Positions 1 through 5,801 of a DNA stretch of 6,163 nt are shown in pieces; the stretch's first letter is position 1, and every line of letters begins with the position of its first letter. Below the pieces are notes generated by a model that had not been told where the DNA came from, did no database searches, and saw nothing but the letters and a program-made list of their open reading frames with translations. Origin of the DNA: Candidatus Brocadiaceae bacterium (lineage in GTDB: Bacteria; Planctomycetota; Brocadiia; Brocadiales; Bathyanammoxibiaceae); contig JASEHG010000121.1 of assembly GCA_030018855.1 (NCBI GenBank), positions 1 through 6,163 of the forward strand. The letters are read 5' to 3'. The position numbers and the translations under genes were made by a program.

Positions 1-9
1 CAGATAACC

Positions 10-1131
10 ATGAGAATATGGCCTTTTCTATTCCTCACCTTCCTGTGCTGTTACCTCTCCCCTGAGGCTATGGGGGAGTATCGGACAGATAAGGGGGAAC
101 GGGTCAAGCCCGTCCAGGTAGCCCCTGCAATCAAACAGGAGGTGGTATATGTGGCAGAGACCACCGGTACCCTTGTGGCAGAGGCGGATGCGGACGTGAG
201 CACCGAGGTGGATGGCCCGGTGAAGAAAGTCCTCTTCAAGGAGGGGGACCAGGTGGGGGAAGGCCAACCCCTGGTAGTCCTGCATGACGAAAGGTACAGA
301 TTAAAGGTGGAAGAAAATAGGGCATCGGTAAGACGTGCCGAGGCGGACGTAGAACTGGCCAGAAAGACCCTGGAAAGGAAGAGCCAACTCTACGAAGAGG
401 GAGTGGTCCCGCTACAGGAATACGATGAGGCCCTAGCCACGGCCAACCTGGCCACGGCCAGTATTGAAACGGCCCAGGCCGTCCTCTCCCTGGCAGAAAA
501 AGACCTCAAAGATACGCAGATATTTGCCCCGTTCTCCGGCCTTATAGGTGCAAAGTACGTAGAAGCAGGGGAGTATGTCAAGGCAGGAGACAAGCTGTTC
601 AACATCGTGAAGATAGACCCTATTCGTGTAGAATTCTACGTCCCTGAAAAGTATACGCCCCAGGTAGAGTTAGGGAAGACCTTAAACATTACCGTAGAGG
701 CATTCCCAAAGGAGGAGTTTCTGGGTGAGATTTACTTTGTGAACCCAAAGATTAAGACAGAGACACGCCGTTTCCAGTGCCAGGCCCGCATAAAGAATCC
801 AGACGGCAGGTTAAAGGCCGGGTTCTTCGCCACCTCCAGGATAGTCCTCTCCAAAAACCCTGATGCCATTGTCATCCCCCAGGAGGCCATCCTTGCGGAG
901 GAGGGCCTTAGTTACTGTTTCATAGTTGAGGCTGGGCGTGCCAAAAAGGTAGGCCTAACCCCTGGGATAAAACTGAAGGAGGGTATGGTAGAAGTAATTA
1001 ATGGGATTGTGGAGGGCACCCCGGTAGTGGTCAGGGGACAGCACGTGCTGGTGGACGGGGACAGGGTAGAGCCCAAGCTGTTCAAGGTGGCCGGGGAAGG
1101 CAAGTCGGAGGGGGTAGGGAGTAGGGAGTAG
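10..1131 (+). CDS. RND efflux pump periplasmic adaptor subunit (membrane fusion protein)
   Basis: This 373-aa protein is a periplasmic adaptor that links an inner-membrane RND transporter to an outer-membrane channel. Residues 1-22 form a signal peptide: a short basic start, a hydrophobic stretch at about 4-16, then a turn ending in EAMG. Two cysteines (13-14) lie in it, but the context TFLC is a poor lipobox, so a lipoprotein is possible but not favoured. The first half of the biotinyl/lipoyl-like domain is at about 58-92 (VLFKEGDQVGEGQPLVVL). An alpha-helical hairpin rich in Ala/Glu/Arg spans about 95-166. The second lipoyl half is at about 168-200 (APFSGLIG, then VEAGEYVKAGDKLF). A beta-barrel follows at about 205-280 and a membrane-proximal domain at about 285-355. 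The last residues (about 366-373) are encoded partly by a TAGGGAG repeat. The RND transporter gene follows after 108 nt. The substrate is unknown. Only 9 nt precede the start, so its ribosome-binding site cannot be judged. Confidence 0.93.
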   Translation: MRIWPFLFLTFLCCYLSPEAMGEYRTDKGERVKPVQVAPAIKQEVVYVAETTGTLVAEADADVSTEVDGPVKKVLFKEGDQVGEGQPLVVLHDERYRLKVEENRASVRRAEADVELARKTLERKSQLYEEGVVPLQEYDEALATANLATASIETAQAVLSLAEKDLKDTQIFAPFSGLIGAKYVEAGEYVKAGDKLFNIVKIDPIRVEFYVPEKYTPQVELGKTLNITVEAFPKEEFLGEIYFVNPKIKTETRRFQCQARIKNPDGRLKAGFFATSRIVLSKNPDAIVIPQEAILAEEGLSYCFIVEAGRAKKVGLTPGIKLKEGMVEVINGIVEGTPVVVRGQHVLVDGDRVEPKLFKVAGEGKSEGVGSRE

Positions 1132-1135
1132 GGAG
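1115..1135. repeat. Tandem TAGGGAG repeat, three copies
   Basis: Three exact head-to-tail copies of the 7-mer TAGGGAG lie at 1115-1121, 1122-1128 and 1129-1135. The first two encode the adaptor's last residues and the third supplies its TAG stop (1129-1131). Because 7 is not a multiple of 3, gain or loss of one unit would shift the reading frame and alter the C-terminus. The unit is purine-rich on the + strand. Confidence 0.85.
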
Positions 1136-1140
1136 AGCAG

Positions 1141-1231
1141 AATCAAATGTCAAAATCCAAATGCCAAATGTTTTGGAATTTGGGCTTTGACATTGTTTTG
1201 GCATTTGAGCTTTGTAATTTGAACTTTAATT
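1141..1231. repeat. AT-rich CAAATG/CATTTG inverted-repeat block between adaptor and transporter genes
   Basis: This non-coding block is built from variants of CAAATG, GTCAAA and their complements. Exact inverted pairs include CAAATGCCAA (1158-1167) with TTGGCATTTG (1198-1207), and AATGTCAAA (1146-1154) with TTTGACATT (1186-1194). A tight hairpin lies inside it: 1156-1168 pairs with 1172-1184 across a 3-nt TGT loop, with one internal G/A mismatch and one G-T wobble at the base. No T-run follows the hairpin, so it is not a normal intrinsic terminator. A TTGACA (1187-1192) and a TGTAAT (1213-1218) are present but 20 nt apart, too far for a good sigma-70 promoter. The composition resembles dispersed intergenic repeats seen in several environmental anaerobe genomes. 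That comparison is from memory. Confidence 0.7.
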
Positions 1232-1239
1232 GCTAACCA

Positions 1240-4200
1240 ATGTTCCTCTCAGACGTCTCCATAAGAAGACCTATCTTTACCACCATGATGATGGCGGGGC
1301 TAGTCATCTTCGGGGTCATAGGCTACCTGCGACTCGGGGTGGATGAGTTCCCCAACGTGGACTATCCCTACGTGGGGGTATATACAGCCTTGAGAGGGGC
1401 AAGCCCGGAGGTAGTAGAGGCCGACATCACGGAAATCCTGGAGGAGGAGATTAACACCATCCAGGGGATTAAGAACCTTACCTCCAGCAGTTCCGAAGGC
1501 GTCTCCCTGATAATCGTAGAATTTGAGCTGGGGAAGGACATTGACGCCGCGGCCCAGGACGTCAGGGACAAGGTATCCCTGGCCATGGAGAAACTCCCCA
1601 GGGGTTTAGAGAACCCGGTGGTAGAGAAGGAAGACCCCCAGGCCAGACCCATGATATGGCTGGCGGTAACGGGGGATAGACACATCAAAGAGTTGAGCGA
1701 TTACGGGCATTACGACCTGAAGCCCAAATTTGAGACCCTGGAGGGGGTTGGGTCTATCGTGGAGGGGGCCTCCAGGCAGAAGGCCATGAGGATATGGCTG
1801 GACACCACCAGCCTTGAGGCCTACCAACTCACCGTGGCGGACGTCGTGAAGGCCCTTAAAGAGAAGCACGTAGAGGTACCGGGGGGCAAGATGGAAGGGG
1901 CAGCCATGGAATTCTCCATAAGGACAGAAGGGGAGCTCCAGACTGCGGAGGAGTTCAACCGTCTAATTATTGACTACCGTGGCGGGGCGCCTATCAGGTT
2001 AAGGGACGTGGGTTTTGCAGAGGAGGGCATGGAAGACCGCAAGATGATAGGGAGGTACCGTTTTGAGCCAGGGATTATTGAGCCTTCCATGGGGTTGGGC
2101 GTAAGACGTCAATCCGGTGCCAACACCGTAGCCGTCTCGGACAGGGTAAACAGAGTCTACAAAAACATAAAAGATTCCCTTAAAGAGAGGGTCAAGATGG
2201 ACGTAGCCGTGGACCGCTCAGTGTATATAAGGTCCTCCATCCAGGACATCCAGATTTCCCTTGTTAGCGCCGTCCTCCTGACGGCACTGAGCGTAATCCT
2301 GTTCCTGAGGAGTTGGCTGAGTACCCTCTTCATATTCCTGGCGATACCCACCTCCTTCATGGGCACCTTTGCCGTGATGTATTTCCTGGGTTTTACCTTA
2401 AATAGCATGACCCTCCTGGCACTAAGCCTTGCGGCGGGGGAGGTGGTGGACGACGCCATAATCGTACTGGAGAACATATTCCGCCGCAGGGAGGAGGGGG
2501 AAGACCTGCTAACCGCCTCCAGGGAAGGCACCAATCAGGTGGCCTTTGCCGCCCTTGCCTCTACCATAAGTACCGCCGCCGTCTTCATCCCCGTAGCCTT
2601 CATGAGCGGCGTGGCTGGGCGGTTCTTTTACGAATTCGGTATCACCGTGGCCGCCTCTGTGCTTATATCCCTGTTCGTGGCACTTACCCTCACACCTATG
2701 TTATGTGCAAGGTGGCTGAGGCTTCCAGGGAAGAACCCCGTGTATAGGGCACTGGAGTGGGCCTTCCTCAGGCTAGAGGGCGCCTATCAAAGGGTCCTGT
2801 CATGGGTCTTACGTTTCAGGTACATAGTGGTAATTATAGCGGTGGTGAGCTTTGTGGGGGGGTACTCCCTGTGGTGGGGGCTAGGCAAAGAACTGATAAC
2901 CTCCGCAGACGAAGGTCAGTTTATGGTCATGGTAAAGACCCCGGTAGGCTCCTCCCTGGACTATACGGATAGCGTTATGAGGGAGGTAGAGAGGGTACTG
3001 GACGGCCTGCCAGAGACAAAGTCTTACTTTGCCGCATCGGGATTTGGGGGCGGGGCCGAGATGACCAATAGGGGTATCGTCTTCGTCCACATGACCTCTC
3101 TATGGCAAAGGGCGAGGTCTCAGAAGGAGGTGATTAATCATCTCCGTAAGGAGTTTGCCAGGCTTCCAGGCTTCCTGGCAATCCCCCTGGAATTCGGCGA
3201 GGCCTTTGGGGCAAAGAGGGGCGTACCCCTGGAGTTCAGCATCTCCGGACCAGACCTGGACACGCTCACCTATCTTACCCGTGAATTCACTACCAGACTC
3301 AAGGCCGTAAAGGGCATCATTGACGTGGACTCTGACCTTGAACTGGGGCGCCCCACCGTCAGGGTCTCCATTAACAGGGATAAGGCCGCAGACCTCGGGG
3401 TAGACGTGGCCACGGTCGGAGACACCATAAGGACCCTTATGGGCGGGCTGGAGGTCAGTAAGTATAAGAGTGAAGGTAAGCGTTACGACGTCATCGTAAG
3501 GCTTTCAGAACCCCAGAGAGAGACTGCCCTGGACATCCTGAGGCCCATGGTAAAGAACGTTCGGGGAGAACTTATAGGATTAAACGACATTGTTACCGTG
3601 GAAGAATACAAGGGACTCAACATAATAAATAGAAGGAACCGCCAGCGCTCCGTTACCATATCTGCCAACCTGGAGGGCGATAAAAAATTGAACGATGCCC
3701 TCTCAGACATGCAAAAGATAGCCAAAGAAATCCTCCCGGAAGGGTACGCCATCTCTCTATCCGGGAAGTCAGAGACCTTCGCAGAGTCCTACACGAGCCT
3801 ACTCTTTGCCCTCGCCCTGGCCACGGTAATCACTTACATGATACTGGCCTCCCTCTTTGACAGCTTTGTCCACCCCTTCACCATCATGCTCGCAGTACCC
3901 CTGAGCCTGGTAGGGGGGCTTGGCATGTTAGCGGTAACGCACAACACCATAAATGCCTTTAGCGTCATAGGGCTCATACTCATCATGGGTATCGTCACAA
4001 AAAATTCCATCCTCCTGATAGATTTTACTAACGTCCTGAGAAGAGAGGGCAAGGAAAGGGACCAGGCCCTCCTGGAGGCAGGCCCCCTGCGGTTGAGGCC
4101 CATACTCATGACCGCCCTGACCACCGTATTCGGCGCCATCCCCATAGCCCTCGGCGTCGGATACGGTGGAGAGACCAGGGCGCCTATGGGTATCGTAGTG

Positions 4201-4359
4201 GCAGGAGGCATGATATCCTCCACCATGCTTACCTTGCTGGTGGTACCCGTGTTTTATACCCTGCTAGATGATTTTATACTGATAGTTACGAGGAAGAGGG
4301 CAAAGGGGAAGAAACTTCCTAAGAAAATGGAGGCAACTACCTCAGAAAGAAATGGTTGA
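1240..4359 (+). CDS. RND efflux transporter, inner-membrane permease subunit (HAE1-type)
   Basis: This 1039-aa protein is a full-length proton-driven RND exporter of the AcrB/MexB class, acting as a trimer in the inner membrane. The N-terminus (FLSDVSIRRPIFTTMMM) is the standard one for the family and fixes the ATG start, although no Shine-Dalgarno precedes it. TM1 is at about 12-30 and the first periplasmic porter loop at about 33-335. TM2-TM6 span about 339-490, TM7 about 528-547, the second periplasmic loop about 550-850, and TM8-TM12 about 855-1012. A basic tail ends the protein. The proton-relay residues are present: D404 and D405 in TM4 (VVDDAI), K921 in TM10 (GIVTKNS), and R951/R953 with RPILMT in TM11. 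The Asp-Asp pair favours HAE1 over the heavy-metal (CzcA/CusA) class. E401 just before the pair is less usual. It pairs with the adaptor upstream. No outer-membrane channel gene is in the window, and the substrate cannot be told. Confidence 0.96.
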   Translation: MFLSDVSIRRPIFTTMMMAGLVIFGVIGYLRLGVDEFPNVDYPYVGVYTALRGASPEVVEADITEILEEEINTIQGIKNLTSSSSEGVSLIIVEFELGKDIDAAAQDVRDKVSLAMEKLPRGLENPVVEKEDPQARPMIWLAVTGDRHIKELSDYGHYDLKPKFETLEGVGSIVEGASRQKAMRIWLDTTSLEAYQLTVADVVKALKEKHVEVPGGKMEGAAMEFSIRTEGELQTAEEFNRLIIDYRGGAPIRLRDVGFAEEGMEDRKMIGRYRFEPGIIEPSMGLGVRRQSGANTVAVSDRVNRVYKNIKDSLKERVKMDVAVDRSVYIRSSIQDIQISLVSAVLLTALSVILFLRSWLSTLFIFLAIPTSFMGTFAVMYFLGFTLNSMTLLALSLAAGEVVDDAIIVLENIFRRREEGEDLLTASREGTNQVAFAALASTISTAAVFIPVAFMSGVAGRFFYEFGITVAASVLISLFVALTLTPMLCARWLRLPGKNPVYRALEWAFLRLEGAYQRVLSWVLRFRYIVVIIAVVSFVGGYSLWWGLGKELITSADEGQFMVMVKTPVGSSLDYTDSVMREVERVLDGLPETKSYFAASGFGGGAEMTNRGIVFVHMTSLWQRARSQKEVINHLRKEFARLPGFLAIPLEFGEAFGAKRGVPLEFSISGPDLDTLTYLTREFTTRLKAVKGIIDVDSDLELGRPTVRVSINRDKAADLGVDVATVGDTIRTLMGGLEVSKYKSEGKRYDVIVRLSEPQRETALDILRPMVKNVRGELIGLNDIVTVEEYKGLNIINRRNRQRSVTISANLEGDKKLNDALSDMQKIAKEILPEGYAISLSGKSETFAESYTSLLFALALATVITYMILASLFDSFVHPFTIMLAVPLSLVGGLGMLAVTHNTINAFSVIGLILIMGIVTKNSILLIDFTNVLRREGKERDQALLEAGPLRLRPILMTALTTVFGAIPIALGVGYGGETRAPMGIVVAGGMISSTMLTLLVVPVFYTLLDDFILIVTRKRAKGKKLPKKMEATTSERNG

Positions 4360-4384
4360 CAAATGCTGATAGGTGTTGTAAAGC
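4356..4384 (+). promoter_or_regulatory. Candidate sigma-70-like promoter of the AT-rich cassette
   Basis: TTGACA (4356-4361) matches the -35 consensus exactly and overlaps the RND transporter's TGA stop (4357-4359). After a 17-nt spacer comes TAAAGC (4379-4384), which matches the -10 consensus at only 3 of 6 positions. Placement just ahead of the composition change and the first cassette gene makes it plausible that the cassette has its own promoter, but the weak -10 keeps confidence low. Confidence 0.35.
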
Positions 4385-4434
4385 TCTTGGGGAATGAGGA
4401 CTATATCATCACACAAATTAAAGATAGTATTGTT

Positions 4435-4440
4435 GAGGAG
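4435..4440 (+). promoter_or_regulatory. Ribosome binding site that sets the start of the small cassette gene
   Basis: GAGGAG ends 7 nt before the GTG at 4448. This is a strong Shine-Dalgarno at ideal spacing. It favours GTG 4448 over the in-frame ATG at 4394, where the only G-rich run (about 4389-4392) lies almost against the start codon. No comparable site is seen before the transporter or cbiG genes. Confidence 0.75.
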
Positions 4441-4447
4441 ACCCGCC

Positions 4448-4705
4448 GTGACTAAAAAAGAAATAGAAAGAGAACTGGAGAGAGTCTATAAGGAAATGAA
4501 GAGCTGGTCAGAAATAAATAAAAGACTGAATGGTGTGGTACCAAAGGAGGAGATATTAAGGAGAGAATTAATCCTCTTACTTCAACAGATTTTGTACAGA
4601 ATTGAAGATGCAAAAAAAGAAGGCAACAAAAACAAGGAATACTTTAATTCGGACCTCTTTAAAGTAATCCGTCCGAGAACTATTTGTCGTGAGAAAAATC
4701 ATTAA
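4448..4705 (+). CDS. Small charged helical protein of unknown function, partner of the downstream nuclease-like gene
   Basis: I do not recognise a family. The preferred GTG start gives 85 aa; an ATG at 4394 in the same frame would add 18 residues (MRTISSHKLKIVLLRRPA) but lacks a properly placed ribosome-binding site. The protein is soluble and highly charged. An amphipathic helix of Lys/Glu/Arg covers about residues 2-27 (starting TKKEIERELERVYKEM), then a break at GVVP (29-32), then a second helix at about 33-60 with a Leu/Ile face (ELILLLQQILYRI). The tail is basic (VIRPRTICREKNH). There is no signal peptide, membrane segment or visible catalytic motif. Its last 17 nt overlap the next gene, so the two are very probably co-translated. 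The fold would suit a dimeric coiled-coil or helical-bundle partner, adaptor or antitoxin-like regulator of the downstream protein, but that is inferred from size and position only. Confidence 0.65.
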   Translation: MTKKEIERELERVYKEMKSWSEINKRLNGVVPKEEILRRELILLLQQILYRIEDAKKEGNKNKEYFNSDLFKVIRPRTICREKNH

Positions 4706-5750
4706 AAATATCCGCGAATCCGAAGTTGAAGACGCCCTTATTACCTACCTTGACATTCTCAAGGAGGTGCTGAAGGTAAAAAAAGAGGTGCGCCTAATAA
4801 CAAGACAGCTACGAATGATAGATGGTAAAAAGCGATTAGATATCCTGCTTACAGTCGGGGATGAAATATTTCTGATTGAACTTAAGACAGAAACATTTCA
4901 CGTAAACCATATAAAACAGATACTATCTTATAAAGAAGAATTAGAGAAGCTACAACAAGAGAAAAAGTTAATCAGTGGAAAGATTGTTCCTGTATTACTG
5001 GTAACGAATTTTAAAGAAAAAGATTTGAGGATTTGTGCAGAAAGTGAAATTAGAATTTATAACTATTCCCCTGTTGATATTCTTACAAAATATTATGACA
5101 AGATGGCAAGTGTCGCCACGTTCTTAAAAATAAGACCAGTAGATCTAGGGATCTTCAATATAGGACTTATAAATCGGGTAATGCGGGGACTTGAAAGTGG
5201 ATTAAATACATTAAAAGACCTTTCTGAGTCCAGTCAGCTATCCAGTAGAAGTGTTGACCACCATCTTAAATTTGCTACAGAGTTAAGACTGGTTACTCAA
5301 AGAAAAAACCTATATTACTTAACAGACCTCGGACTTAATTATATATCACTCGCAGGTGACTCAACTCCAGGAGACGAACTTTCTGCCGAGCAGGCAATAC
5401 TTCTAAGGGACTATATCGCAAAAGACCCATTTTCCTCTCCAATAGTCTTCGGTATATATACCGTAGTTGAATCTGTTTTCTTTCTGGCAAGAAACAGCTA
5501 TCCTGTCGATTTGGAGGAGTTAAAAGGATTTTTCCTTAAGGCATCGGGCAAAAAACACGAATGGCAAACTCTAAAGTCGTTATCCACGGCAACATATACT
5601 TACCTCAATTACGCAATAAAATTGGGACTCGTAGGAAAGATAGGGAAACAAATTGTAATTACACCCGCTGGCTTCCGATTTATACTAATGTTACAGCTTC
5701 ACAAGAGTATAGAAATGATAGAGACGTTAGCACCAGAGCAAAATAGGTGA
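4689..5750 (+). CDS. PD-(D/E)XK nuclease-like protein (NucS/EndoMS-like catalytic region) with C-terminal winged-helix domains
   Basis: This 353-aa soluble protein has two parts. Residues about 10-105 fit a PD-(D/E)XK nuclease core of the NucS type: an N-terminal helix with ESEVEDAL (E14), RLITRQ, then GKKRLD with D51, 13 residues to the IELK motif (E64, K66), and a trailing QILSY (Q77, Y81) like the QxxxY motif of RecB-like nucleases. The likely metal-binding and catalytic set is therefore intact. Residues about 160-222 look like a winged helix (TLKDLSESSQLSSRSVDHHL, then YYLTDLGLNYI). A second probable winged helix lies at about 255-335 (YAIKLGLVGKIGKQIVITPAG). There is no membrane segment. 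The GTG start overlaps the upstream gene by 17 nt, has no clear Shine-Dalgarno, and probably relies on translational coupling; no later in-frame ATG comes before residue 43. The likely job is DNA cleavage with sequence or structure recognition through the winged helices, possibly defence. Nuclease fold: fairly sure. Biological role: unknown. Confidence 0.8.
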   Translation: MRKIIKNIRESEVEDALITYLDILKEVLKVKKEVRLITRQLRMIDGKKRLDILLTVGDEIFLIELKTETFHVNHIKQILSYKEELEKLQQEKKLISGKIVPVLLVTNFKEKDLRICAESEIRIYNYSPVDILTKYYDKMASVATFLKIRPVDLGIFNIGLINRVMRGLESGLNTLKDLSESSQLSSRSVDHHLKFATELRLVTQRKNLYYLTDLGLNYISLAGDSTPGDELSAEQAILLRDYIAKDPFSSPIVFGIYTVVESVFFLARNSYPVDLEELKGFFLKASGKKHEWQTLKSLSTATYTYLNYAIKLGLVGKIGKQIVITPAGFRFILMLQLHKSIEMIETLAPEQNR

Positions 5751-5801
5751 TCTCCAACCACTTATAACAGATATAAAACAAAGGACACGTCCCAAGCCTC
5801 A

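Larger units (their letters stand above)
4360..5750. other. AT-rich two-gene cassette, probably horizontally acquired
   Basis: The region changes composition abruptly. Hand counts over single 60-base rows give 16 G/C at 4861-4920 and 14 at 5041-5100, against 38 at 1741-1800 in the transporter and 37 at 5821-5880 in cbiG. Codons shift the same way, towards AAA, ATA, TTA and AGA. Neither boundary shows a tRNA, transposase, integrase or clear terminal repeat. The boundaries given are approximate and follow the flanking stop codons. Confidence 0.7.

Noticed and set aside
1..9. End of an upstream gene (TAA at 5-7) directly abutting the adaptor start.
   Set aside because: Only nine bases are visible, too few to support a coding frame.
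1156..1184. Intrinsic terminator between adaptor and transporter genes.
   Set aside because: The hairpin is AT-rich and no T-run follows its 3' arm.
1115..1231. CRISPR array made of the repeated short words.
   Set aside because: The units are 6-10 bases, directly tandem or inverted, with no constant repeat of CRISPR length and no unique spacers.
2757..2972. A 71-codon + strand frame inside the transporter gene.
   Set aside because: It is a second frame within TM7 and the start of the second periplasmic loop of an intact RND gene, with low-complexity Gly/Arg content typical of a shadow frame.
4398..5417. Ten-base match GGACTATATC at 4398-4407 and 5408-5417.
   Set aside because: The second copy is inside the nuclease coding region, not at a boundary, and no further similarity extends from it.
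4369..5749. ATAGGTG occurs at both edges of the AT-rich cassette (4369-4375 and 5743-5749), like a target-site duplication.
   Set aside because: Seven bases is short enough to match by chance, the right copy lies inside the nuclease gene's 3' end, and no inverted terminal repeats or recombinase accompany it.
5763..5777. TATAAC (5763-5768) and TATAAA (5772-5777) as a cbiG promoter -10.
   Set aside because: No acceptable -35 hexamer lies 16-18 nt upstream of either, and the stretch is generally AT-rich, so it is mentioned only in the cbiG entry.
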